A stretch of DNA of 64,000 bases from Glossina fuscipes (Eukaryota > Arthropoda > Insecta > Diptera > Glossinidae): NCBI RefSeq assembly GCF_014805625.2, contig NW_023998426.1:36401-100400 (forward strand). The letters run 5' to 3'. The position numbers were made by a program, and so were the translations under genes. Positions 25,742 through 36,510 of the stretch are shown here, piece after piece. The notes beneath the pieces are model-generated. The model had not been told where the DNA came from and made no database searches. It saw nothing but the letters and a program-made list of their open reading frames with translations. Position 1 is the stretch's first letter. Every line of letters begins with the position of its first letter.

Positions 25742-26578
25742 ATGGCACCGACTATTCCTTACCTAATATTCTTACACCAGGAAGAACTGCGTCGTCGCAA
25801 ACGTCAATCTGCAATTTTAATGCAAACGAAAGCGCGTCTTACAAATAAATTGATGAACAATATTGAGAACAACTCGCCGTGCATTATGATTGGAGATCAC
25901 TTTGCCATTAACAATGGACTTCAAGCCGATAACGCAGAGCTTATCTATGAATGGAATCCGAATGACGACTATCATTATAAATTCGATTTTGCCGCTTTGG
26001 ATGAGATACTAAACGACTTGAACTTTGACATTACCGGAAATACGTCAATCTTGACGGATGCCTTTAAGGATGAAGAATGTATGAATATAAGAGAAACATC
26101 CCTTGATCAAACGTTCACAGAAGAACAAGAAGAAGAAGAAGAAAATTCAGGACATTATACAGATTACGGTGAGTCGGAATTGCAACTGCAGCTCGACGAT
26201 GAACTGATTTATAATGCTGACAAGGATCAGATTAACGGTGAAGAATATCCGAGAATGGATACGTTACCGCCTTTCCATAGTGCATTTCAAACTTATGTTA
26301 AACAAGAATTTCGCCAGGATTACAATGAATTGCTCAAGGAAACAATTGCTCAGTTCGGCAATCAATTGATTGATATGGTTGAATGTACCAAAGATCCTTT
26401 CGAATATATTGTCGATTCGAATTTTGAAGTGAAACAACAAAAGCCTAAGTCTAAATTGAGAAGAGCACAAGCCGCTGTACAAAAACGTAAATTTACTGGA
26501 AAATTGAGAAAACTTATAAGTAAATCGGAAAATCTGCTACGCATTATAAAGAAAATAAAAGGTAATAAAGAAAAGTAA
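25742..26578 (+). CDS. Family member, long form (278 aa), unknown function
   Basis: This single-exon ORF starts at an ATG directly behind a TATA-Inr promoter and is followed by AATAAA at 26728, so it looks like a complete compact gene. Residues 1-38 match the family N-terminus (MAPT, EELRRRKRQ, ARLTNKLM). Residues 65-96 form an aromatic/acidic module (EWNPNDDYHYKFDFAALDEI) that is also visible in the relic at 58.5 kb. Residues 117-160 are very acidic, with a run of Glu at 127-134. Residues 232-278 are strongly basic (KPKSKLRR, QKRKFTGKLRKL, IIKKIKGNKEK), like a nuclear localisation or nucleic-acid-binding tail. There is no signal peptide or membrane helix. Nuclear or chromatin-associated action is an inference from charge layout only. 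It lies 0.9 kb from the right arm, on the same strand as the arm's 87-aa ORF. Confidence 0.8.
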   Translation: MAPTIPYLIFLHQEELRRRKRQSAILMQTKARLTNKLMNNIENNSPCIMIGDHFAINNGLQADNAELIYEWNPNDDYHYKFDFAALDEILNDLNFDITGNTSILTDAFKDEECMNIRETSLDQTFTEEQEEEEENSGHYTDYGESELQLQLDDELIYNADKDQINGEEYPRMDTLPPFHSAFQTYVKQEFRQDYNELLKETIAQFGNQLIDMVECTKDPFEYIVDSNFEVKQQKPKSKLRRAQAAVQKRKFTGKLRKLISKSENLLRIIKKIKGNKEK

Positions 26579-26727
26579 AGCAAAAGTGAATTTGTTCCCC
26601 GTAAAAAGGGGGAAAAAAGGCCAACAGTTTTAAGCAAAGAATTTGAAACAATTTTGATAAACTCTTTGTAAAATGAATGAATATATAAATGTGGCAAAGT
26701 GATTACGAATTAAATAATGTAATAAGA

Positions 26728-26733
26728 AATAAA
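26728..26733 (+). promoter_or_regulatory. Poly(A) signal AATAAA
   Basis: A canonical hexamer 150 nt past the stop codon of the 278-aa ORF, in an A-rich context (AAGAAATAAAAATT). Confidence 0.6.
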
Positions 26734-27520
26734 AATTATTAATTTTTACCCAAATACAATTTAATTTTTTCTTTATTTAATTTAAACTGTTAGACAATAG
26801 CAGAAAGCTTGAGAGCAAAGGTTTTTTTTTACATCGATCTCTAATGCACTTATCTGTATTTAGAACAAACGCTGTATGGTTTATATATTTGGCTTTAATT
26901 GGGGTGAAAATATTTACTTTTCTTTTAACGGTAATCACTTATTAAAAGAATTCTTGCCGCAGAATGAAAGCTTTGAACGAAAAGCAGTAGATTTATTACA
27001 GCCTTCGAATCCTGCGTGTATGTATAAGTATTTTGACTTTGATCGGATCGTTTGATGAGATTTTAAAACAACGATTTTAAAAACTTTTATTGTTTATTGT
27101 GTTCGTATTTAGAGTAGATTTTTACTTTGTCTTATCAAGTACTGCTGAAATCCGCTAAATAGCAACAACAACATAAAGCCGCCTAAAAAACGCAATACAC
27201 AAAAAGGCTTCGAGTCCACATGTAAATATTATTAATGTAAAGAATTAATTATTTTTGGATGCATACTTTTGCGCGCTTTGAACAAAGCACGGATTGCCAT
27301 GTAAGTCCTTATTTTTTTATACAAATTAAGCCCAATTAAGCTTGTCTGTTCCGCCGTCCGTTTTGTGTTATTGTGTTCACTTATACTTTCCACCAAATTT
27401 GTTTTTTCCAAACGGTGGATGATCGACAGATGATCCGTTCGTGAGAGAGAAAAAAGTATTTGATATTCCAACTACGATTCTGTAAACTAAATGTGTAGAG
27501 CTATTCGCAAATAGATTTAA
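26734..27520. other. Interval between long-form gene and right arm
   Basis: AT-rich sequence with no recognisable gene. The minus-strand ORFs that reach into the arm boundary start at non-ATG codons and have no family similarity. Confidence 0.4.
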
Positions 27521-28465
27521 TTGACTCAAAGTGACATCTTTGAGAGAGGAAACATAAAATCGAATCATATTTAAGGCGAAGCTTGGCAACGATCGGGAAT
27601 AATAATGTGATTATTTATTTATTTAGCTACATATAAAAATTGTTAACTGATACAAAATGTCCTCGACCTAAACGATAAGTAAGAGAATGATAACGGGAGT
27701 AAAGTAATAGATATTACTTTAGATCGTAAAGAAATATGCAACGAAAAAGTAAGAGAATAATCACTAGAGATTTCGATATTACGCAACAGCAGTGAGTACA
27801 AATAATTCAGTGAACAGAAGGAGGGGACAACAAGCATATCCATTCCAGTAGGGGGAAAACCCGCAATAAGGAGTAATTGATTTTATAAAATCGATACGAT
27901 CGGCACGATAAGTAAGAGTTTTCTTACAAACAAATTTATTTAAAATTAAATTCCTTAGCTTCAAATTCCCCAGCGTTTCAGAAATTCTAGCAGAGATTTC
28001 ATTTTATCACACGTAACATAATTTGCTATCGAAGGTCAAATCTAACCAAAAAAAATGAAAACAAGCTTTCCAAATTTCCCTTCATCTGAAGCGGATTGAA
28101 CATAAAAGTCACCCCTTAAATCTATAATCTTTAGAATCGAGATATTGATTATCTTACACATATACATAAATCATAATCATTTTACTTTATGCGGCTGGAA
28201 TTCCCCAACACAAGTTAATACTTAAAATGCTTTAATGGTTTCCGAATACAAAAACAGGTGCACAGGATTAAAATGCATATGGAAAGCAATTCTTAAATCA
28301 TAAATTCCTTGAAAGCTATAAAACTACCGCACAGGTACCTATTGCTCTACCTGTGTGAGTAAGAGATAGAGTTATCTCCGAAGTCATAACAATTAAATCT
28401 CCTTCAAATAGTTCCCCAATTTATTAAGAGCCAACAGTCGTAATCACAATTTAGAAGAAGTAACA

Positions 28466-28729
28466 ATGGCTCCTACAAATTACTCTTTGTTCTTATATAA
28501 AGAAGAACTGCGTCTTCGGCGTACTTGTCGTAAGACTGTAAGGAAAGCAAAACTACGCCTTACCGAAGATCTGATAAGTGACAGCATGCGGAAATTGTTG
28601 AAGCCCTCTTACAATGACTTAATGACTATTTTCGCGGAAATGTTGTACAAGGAAAAATTGGAGTATCAGATCATTTGCGACCAAGAAAAAGACATAAACG
28701 ATACCATTGCAGACGAAAAAGCCAAATGA
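28466..28729 (+). CDS. Small basic protein, family copy B
   Basis: This is the twin of the ORF at 10659-10922: 87 aa, one amino-acid difference (Ala for Pro at the penultimate position), with TGA in place of TAA. The near absence of change across 264 bases contrasts with several changes per 100 bases in parts of the arm, including the 60 bases just upstream of the ATG. That fits either selection on the protein or local gene conversion. As in copy A, the +1 frame past the stop remains open for about 25 codons (blocks LDRIE, SSFKPEQVE). It is intronless, and AATAAA follows at 28935. Function unknown. Confidence 0.7.
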   Translation: MAPTNYSLFLYKEELRLRRTCRKTVRKAKLRLTEDLISDSMRKLLKPSYNDLMTIFAEMLYKEKLEYQIICDQEKDINDTIADEKAK

Positions 28730-28934
28730 ATTAGACCGCATTGAAGGTGCGAGCTCATTTAAACCGGAACAAGTTGAGAGTGAAATATAAATCCTATAAA
28801 TTGAAGCAGACGTCCATAACAATATAGTTTGATCTTAAATATTCTAATTCTGTATCCCCTTCTAATAGAATACGAAAGAGTTTTATGCGATCACTAGTAA
28901 CGTGGAGGCCTATCTTGTTGTTAAGCACTATTAA

Positions 28935-28940
28935 AATAAA
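28935..28940 (+). promoter_or_regulatory. Poly(A) signal AATAAA
   Basis: A canonical hexamer about 206 nt beyond the stop of copy B, conserved at the equivalent place in the left arm. Confidence 0.5.
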
Positions 28941-29530
28941 TTCATTTAAAAATCTAGTTCCCTCTTAAAGTTTAATTATCTTAATAATGAAGAAAATTGT
29001 AAATAATAAAATAAAATGGACGATGACTTTTACATAAAGCAAATGTCTCTTCTTTACACTGAAAATTTATGTTCAGTTAAGAGAATGTTCTCGAAATTGA
29101 TAGTTGATTTGATTAACGCCTCACATGACGTGTGTAAATAAATAGTGAATTAGTTTTTCGCGAAATTTTAGTCATAGAGATTTAATGTTTGCTTCTAATC
29201 TCGCCGTGCTTGCAATACAATACCAATTGGTAGGAATGCATTTTAAATATAACAAGTAAGAAAATTATATTCTTTGTGTACCCTCTTATACCCATCATCA
29301 TCATCATCCTATAAGGAATTGAAAAAAATTAATAAGTTAGCTTACTCCCTAATATTGGGTGGGTGTGGCTGATTTGTCCTTTTTTCTAAAATAACTTTGT
29401 GACAATTCATGTCGCGTATCCGTTGTAGTTTACGAGCAAAAGGTGCGAAAAGCAAAGTTGCTCACAGTTTCTGTTACATAAACGTGTCTTCACTTTTGTG
29501 GACGGGAAAATGATTACCACAGACACATGG

Positions 29531-32500
29531 ATCATGGGTACACACGGGTACACGATCATACACTATAATATTGGATACATCATCACCCATAGGATATATC
29601 GTTAAATTTTTGTGATTTATCTGCTGAAGTTCATAAATAATGGGCAAAAAACCAATTTTGTTATCCTTTAAAAAAATAGACATTCTCAGTTTACATAGTA
29701 CTGTAGGCGTGTCCTTCGACCGATTTGGCCAATTTCCAGTACCAACCTGCCTCCAAAGTTTCTGCCAAATTTGCAATTGGTAGCTTCTTTTTGACGGTCA
29801 GAAGAATGCTTACAACAGACACTACACAGACGGAAGGACCGACATGCTTAAATCGATTTAAAATTTGATCAATACTTCCTTCTGGGCTTTATAAACATTC
29901 TGATAAATGAATACACCTCTCATTCCTCAGTGAGGGATATGAAAAGGATATTTATATAGTCCTATGCAGCCCTATATTCTCAACTGTAAAAAAATGAATA
30001 TTTTTTTTTTGATCTCTAACATACGTAAATTTTCCTCAGGGTAGCAAGTCAAGTTCTTGCATTTCTTATCACTTCTTATACAAATACACTGAATTGTGGT
30101 AATAAGTGCAAACAAGAAAAATACATACCTCGGTAAAGTCAAAAAAGAAATTTTATTTTTTAATTTGTTTGCATTTATTAACATGAGCCAGGCAGAAGGA
30201 GGTCTACAACCAACATTACGTAATGCTTAAATTGATTCAGAATTTCACGCTAATCAAGAGTATATATACTTTGTGGGGTCTCCGTAGTTTTCTTCTGGGC
30301 ATTGTAACCGTTCTCAAGAAGTGAATGTAGCCTAAAGGCTCGATAATGGATATAAAAAAAGGTTTATTTTTAAAGATTGCAGAGTTTAAGGCACCGCTTA
30401 AGTTTCTTCTGAAATTTCTAAATTTCATTGTATATGTTGAGAAAGTGTTTTTTTTTTTTTTTTTTCTTTATTTAGAAACGTATAAATAAAAGCGGAGAAC
30501 TGTTAACAAAATTTATTACAAAATTAGGTGCGAAAAAAACTGTTTTTTTTTTTTTGTTTTGTTCTTTTCTTAACATAATGCATAATAAATAATTGTAATT
30601 TTTTTTTTTTTTTTTTTTATTATAAAAACATTTAAAACTTTCTTTAAGAAGTAAAGTTTTTCAAAAAAAAAAAAAATAATTTGAAAATTATTTTCATTTC
30701 CTTTAAAATATTGCTCAGTCACATATTGAAGTCATTAATTTTCATTAATTAAAGCACGAAACATATGATTTTAAAGGAATTTGCCATTTAACTTTTCTTC
30801 TATTCAACCCTTTCTCAGACATAGTTAACTTGAAATCATTAAAAACATTAACTTATGACGACTGTTTGGTATTTGAAGGAAATTCATTTGAAGGGGGGGA
30901 AAAAAAAAAGAAAAATTGCGAGAATCATTTGCTTCAGCCAATGCGGAAACGGATATTAATGCCTGAAGCTTTTTTCAAAATATACAGAGCTAAAATAATT
31001 TATTAAATTAATGAATTTTAACGTTTCATTTACAGTTAATTGCTACGAAAATATTAATGAAAATGTTTTCCTTTAATATTAAACACAAAGTCATAACGAA
31101 AGTTATTTCTTACGACACAACAAAACAAAAAACAAAAAAAAAAAAATGAAAATTATTTTTTGAAATTTTATTCATTCATTCATTTCTCCCCGCATTCAAA
31201 GGGTGGGCTGGAATTCATTCAATCATAAAGTTGAACATATTCATTGCTTTGATGAACCGGTAATTTGAAATCTCTTGAATTGTTGCAATACTTTTAAGAT
31301 CTTAATAGACTTTACTAATTATTTATAAGCGCAGACTACAGAACTGAGTTAATTATGAACTTTTCAAAGTGAAGTTTATTACGTTAGTTGCAGTTGAACG
31401 TTTGCCTCTTCAATTTAAGAGTTTTGAGAGAAAATTAGTTATTTTAGTTAATCAGCTTGGACTTTCAACGATGGTTCTCGATACGTACAAAAAGGCGGAA
31501 TATTACGCAAATTGCGTCTCTGTTGTGATTGTTATTTTAAGTGTTGGAAATACCTACACACATTGAAGATGACTTCAACTAAGTTAATAGGATCATTTGA
31601 TTTAATTTTGACTGTCTATCTGTGCATGCGTTGACTTCTTGATAAGGACATTGACGATTAAACTTTGCTCTCTTACATCACTTGTGGTACAAAGTGAGAT
31701 TAAGTTTCTGCGGTTGCAAGCAACGCCCAGAAGGACTTGAGATAGACTCACCTTCTTAATCGATGTAAGCTCTTCTGTCCATCCATCTGTCATATCTACG
31801 ACTTCTAGGTCATAATTTTTGAAATAATTTGATCCACCAAGGCATTTTGCTCTAAATAGGAATTTTGTTGAAAAGGGCTGAGATTGGATCAATTTTTCGA
31901 TCGCTTCCCATTTTTGACACATTATTTTGAAAAATTGTTATATGAATGTCTGTTTCAGGCATAGTGGTGTAGAATGTTTAATAGTGGCCCGCGGCCCCCT
32001 GTAATGTTTGCACTTTTTTATTCTCACTTTTTATTTTGTTATCTAACTTTTCACTTTCAGTTCTTGCTCTAGTACTGCAATCAGTCATAAATTCACTTGC
32101 AATATATGAAAATCTTAATAAAGCTTCCCCTACCTTATTACGTCTACATATTACAAGTTTATGTGACTTTACGGAGCTGTTGTCCTTTCGTATGTGAAGT
32201 GCGTTACGAAATAAATAAACAATAACTTACAACAGCGCCGGTTCTTATCAGTTTCAATTACATTTACGTCGCACCTAATGCTCGGAATTCAGCCTCACAG
32301 TTTATTCGAATAAGAATGGACTGAACGTAAAATGATTTCTTCCTTTACTCCTTTACTTGTGTAGGGTATCGTTGGTATTTGATGAATCTTCTTTCCTATA
32401 GATCTACTACCGATAGGTTATCAAAAAGTTCCCAGTCTTCAAAAGAAAGCTTTTTAGAGATCCCATAGTGTACATATCACGATGATTATCAAAGCTTGAA

Positions 32501-33260
32501 TCGATCTGGATATGACTGCCCGTATAGTTCTCCTGGTCACAAAAATTAAAATATTAGCTGGGCATTTGGTAAAACCACTCGCATTGAAAAGGGAACAAGT
32601 CGATCAAATGGCCCGCCTGCTATACAACATAAAGAGAGTTGAAATAAAAGCATTGCTTAAAGAGGGCCTGATTTGGTCAGAGCCGTCTCGTATATCATGA
32701 ACTAAGAACACCTCTGCTTTCGACCTGGATTTTTAATTATTAATCGTAAACTGCAATAGACTACATGTGCAAGAGGCGGAAAATATTTGTCACACTCACC
32801 CACTGTTACAGAATATCCAAATTTGATGGTTGTTGCTTTTGTATTTTAGATAAAGTTGGTAGGTATAAGTTAAGGAACTCTTTTCTGCCTATTTGAATAT
32901 AATATTCGGTTCATCGATTAACTTTCCTTCTTTTAATTAAAACACATTGTTTCCATCGGATAAAGGCCGGAGGAGAGGTGCGAATCCCTTAGTTTTTATA
33001 ACGAAAAGTTTCCCTGAGTAACTACTTCTACATTTGTAGAGCTGTCAAGGACATCAGTACCCAAAAAAAAAAAAACTAATTTACTTAAATTAAAAAATTC
33101 TTTAATATTTTATATTTTCATACACACAGACATACTTTAATGCTACTAAAGAGAAAATCGGTTTTCACGTAGATAACAAATAAATAAATTTCCCTCACTT
33201 TTTATTGCAACATAGACTCAATATGAGAATGTCTATAACTTGTCTTTGGGATTCAATCTA
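29531..33260. other. Gene-poor region with dispersed-repeat fragments
   Basis: No gene is recognised. Repeat fragments lie at about 29780-29940 and 30230-30330 (both with CTTCTGGGC, then ATT, then GAATG), 31710-31830 (CCCAGAAGGACTTGAGATAG, CTGTCCATCCATCTGTC) and 32745-32925 (CGTAAACTGCAATAGAC through AATATTCGGTTCATC). Poly(T) and poly(A) runs are at 30449-30465, 30601-30619 and 30667-30676. ORFs are short. Confidence 0.45.
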
Positions 33261-33269
33261 TTCCGCTTT

Positions 33270-33690
33270 AAATCAGGATTTTCATTATAATCTTCTCCTC
33301 TCTGGAGTTGTTCGTTTCATCTCTTTGTTCACCGGAGTTGTTTGCTTCGGCACTTTGTTCGGCAGAGTTTTCAGTTTGGATTCTTTTTCCATTAGAGTTG
33401 CTTGCTTTCCCGACCTTTTCTTAAGAGTTACTTGTTTCCCCCGTCTTCTTTGTGCGTAAGTTGATTTCAACAGTCTCCAACTCTCCAGAAATAGTCTTTG
33501 TCTAATTATGCGAGAACTTGGACGAGTTTAATTTTTGCATACTTTCACTTTTGAGATCTTTCGTAAGTTGTAGTTCTGCTTTCTTCAGTAATCTGTATTT
33601 TTACTTTCTTCGACAATCACTCAATTCTTCTTTATATAAAAATAAAAAGTCATTTGTTGGACACGACTTTTTCTTAACTTTGTTCGATTA
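33270..33690 (-). pseudogene. Decayed copy of the small basic ORF family
   Basis: Read on the minus strand from about 33663, the frame gives CPTNDFLFLYKEEL, a stop after CRRK, then KAELQLTKDLKSESMQKL. This is clearly homologous to the arms' MAPTNYSLFLYKEELRLRR and KAKLRLTEDLISDSMRKL. The ATG is lost (TCG-TGT where ATG-GCT should be) and in-frame stops follow, so it is a pseudogene. Homology extends upstream: TTCAGTCTTAATCGAACAAA matches ACAGTCGTAATCACAATTTA of the arms, and GGTATGTATTGGTCT matches GGTACCTATTGCTCT. The copy therefore arose by segmental duplication and not by retroposition. Downstream the frame runs into a periodic Asn/Ser/Glu-rich tail (33290-33420) not present in the arm copies. 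Confidence 0.75.
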
Positions 33691-35314
33691 AGACTGAAGG
33701 CATTCAAAAAAATATTTAATGAGTGTGACATGATGCATTCTCGCAGACCAATACATACCTATAAGACTTAGTAATTATATCTGTTTGTGTTCTGAAGTCC
33801 TTCAGTTATTTAAAATGTAGCTTGCACTTCCAGCACAATTCCAGTCAAAAAAAAGAATGAAAATTCGAAGAGGTTTGTTAAAGTAAACTTTTAATATGGT
33901 CTGTAGAAGTTTGTATGTATGTGGAAATTTCAGATTTAAGGATAACTCCAATGTTTGATTTTCTTGCGGGCGTCTTAGAAAGCGTAGGATTGCAGCTAAT
34001 CTTTAGCTGTTTTCGTCCTAACATACGACTTGTATGTCATTATATAAAAGAATTAAAAAAATAGACTTTTTTGCTTCAGATTTAACGCAATAAATATTTA
34101 TGCCAAATCGGTAATTAGTACTGTGGCCCAGTTCTCATCATAAAACACAAAATAAATAAATATGTTGTCATATGAAGACTTTTAGACTTTTAAAAACATT
34201 TATATGAGGAGGTTTTCAAAAACTATCCAAGTTTTGCTCATTTATTTAGTGTGCTAAAGTAATCAAATACTACCAAAGCCGAATATAACTTTCTCCCTTG
34301 AGGGCTTAATAAAGATCCGGAGACTCATTGGCTAAGTTACAAGTATTTTCCGGAGCACTCCAGCTTGAAAGACAATACTGCACTGAAATACCTGTCCCCT
34401 TCACCTCTGAGCACAGTGTCATGCATCTCTAATTATTTAAAACCTGCCCCTTGGGAATAACCAGAATCACCCCGAGCACACCCCGAAGAGCTGCACCCAA
34501 GCAGTCAGGCCTCACAGGTTGGTATAGCCAAACCAATTTCTTTTTAAGTTTCCTTCGCAGACTATTAACCAATTGCTTTTATATACTACATCTTCTCCGA
34601 AGCGTATCGCAAAGTTGTTCATTATCATTTTTGTTTTCAATCAGATTCATGCTTAGCATGCCCATCAGTCGTCGTTGTGCAATATTAGTCAATATTAGGC
34701 AAAGGATATATTACACGTTTGTAGATGCTCCGTTTCCGCCGAAGTTTCCGCAAACTTGTGAAATGTGAAAGCTTTCCTCCGAAGATCCCTGGCAAGCACA
34801 ACACACGTAATACACGCAATGATCAATGAGAGGGCATTTGATTCGGTGGTGTACTACATCGAGTGGTTTATTACCGCTGATAGCGATTTTATTAAATAAA
34901 TGCAGTAAGCACTTGGTTTGCAAATCCTTTACAGTGGTTTAACGATTTTATAAAAAATATGAACAAATTAGTTGCAATAGCAATTTGTCCTCAAACGTGG
35001 TACGCATCATGCAATGTGTTAATTAAAAGATTGGTTTGTTTTGCTTTTTTCGTTTATTAAAATGTTTCAATCATTAATTTAACACAACAACAACAAAAAA
35101 AAAAGAATGAAAATTTATTCTATATTTAAGTTTACGAGATTTTCATATTTAAAAGTCTGAATGTCATGGTTTGAGATTCGAATTTTTGTGGCCACAAACG
35201 CAAACCCAAGTTTACCAGACAATCACTACCACTAATACCGCTTTAAAAACCCATAAAAACACATATACATTTGAAGTATAAAAATGAAAATAAATACGTT
35301 TTCGTTACGAAATA

Positions 35315-35382
35315 CAAAAAAAATAATAAAAAAATAAAAAAAAATAAAAAAAAAAAATAAAAATAATAATAAAAAATAAAAA
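35315..35382 (+). repeat. A-rich (AAAAAT)n-like tract
   Basis: The segment consists only of A and T, with irregular AAAAAAT/AATAAT units. Low-complexity sequence. Confidence 0.9.
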
Positions 35383-35662
35383 GGCATACAATTCATATGC
35401 CATGTGTTCTAACCAACATTCAGGCGAAACATGCAAAACAAAAGAAAAAGGCATTGAAATATATATTACAAATAATACTAAATCCCACATCCTCATCTGT
35501 AATAAAAGCTGCGTCTTCTTCTTCTTTTTCTCATTCTACGTCATACTCTCTACTAATGCATGTTACTCAACCCCCTGTCTTGTTAATATTGGGGGGGTTG
35601 ATGGCGCTAAATTGTAACTATAGTGGCGGCAAGTTTTCATTCCGTGCCCCTCCTACTACTTC

Positions 35663-35663
35663 A

Positions 35664-35700
<37 letters not shown>
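35663..35700 (+). repeat. (ACT)n microsatellite
   Basis: About twelve ACT trinucleotides. The overlapping ORF has a Thr run for this reason. Confidence 0.9.
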
Positions 35701-36472
35701 GTATTAAATAGAATTCATGCAAACTTTTACTTACACGTAGGCATGTATTTTCATATACTATAGATTGCATAACGTGTACAAAATATAATCAGTGTAGCGT
35801 ATTATTAAAACCAATGTTTACTGGATAAAATTGTTGAGTTAAAGGAGGATAATCAAGTTCTTCGTTTTCCTCTCCGCATTTGTTGTTGCCTGCTTTTTTT
35901 TTTGTATATGCATAACAGCAAGGAGCTGTTGCTGCATGCGCCTCCAAGTAATTTGCACTTTATTGCATCTATTGCGAAGTGAGGCGGGGAAAAGCGATAG
36001 CCCGATGATAAAGCGGCAGGAGTTTCTGGCCACAATGCTTCACCAGATGGACTTTTTTCTGTTTTTTTTTTTTTTTTTTTTTTTTTTTTCTTATTTCTCA
36101 TGTTTTCCAGTGCATAAGCTGTCATAATATTACAAATGTGTTTTTCATGTTGCCACCGCACAATACAACAACACTAACAACAGCAAAAACGATAGCGCAA
36201 CAAACAGTAGTAGCGTGAAATTATTGTAGTGTTAGATTGTTATGGTTGTTGTTTCTCCTGTTGTTGTTTGTGCACATATTAAATGGAAATCTGTAGCATA
36301 CAGTTTATCAAAAAAAAAAAAAACTCTCTTTTTCACAGTATATGTATAAATGAATGAATGAATGAACGAAATGAATGAAAAATGTTAGTCTTTGATTTGT
36401 CACTACTTTACAGTAAACGTCGTCCGCGCACATTTAGCCGTTGGTGATTTTTTTGATGAAAAACTTTTTAGC

Positions 36473-36509
<37 letters not shown>

Positions 36510-36510
36510 A
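36473..36510 (+). repeat. Poly(A)-rich tract
   Basis: A run of about 26 A followed by GAGAAAAAAAA. It may be an old retroposon tail, but no body is visible upstream. Confidence 0.85.

Larger units (their letters stand above)
27521..29530 (+). repeat. Right arm of 2-kb inverted duplication
   Basis: The segment aligns with the reverse complement of 9826-11865. Inner-edge match: GTGACATCTTTGAGAGAGGA. Outer-edge match: GATTACCACAGACAC against GTTTACCACAGATAC. The outer end lacks about 26 nt present in the left arm between AAAGTGAAGA and CACGTTTATG, and has an extra ATC trinucleotide in the CATCATCATCATCC tract. Beyond about 29530 the arms diverge. Confidence 0.93.

Noticed and set aside
9826..29530. 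The inverted arms as terminal repeats of one giant transposon (Polinton/Maverick-like)
   Set aside because: No polymerase, integrase or capsid gene is visible in the spacer, no target-site duplication was seen, and the arms contain host-like ORFs with their own poly(A) signals.
29474..29776. A 100-aa minus-strand ORF across the outer edge of the right arm
   Set aside because: It crosses the arm boundary, so half its sequence is arm DNA and half is unrelated. No ATG-supported start and no conserved motif.
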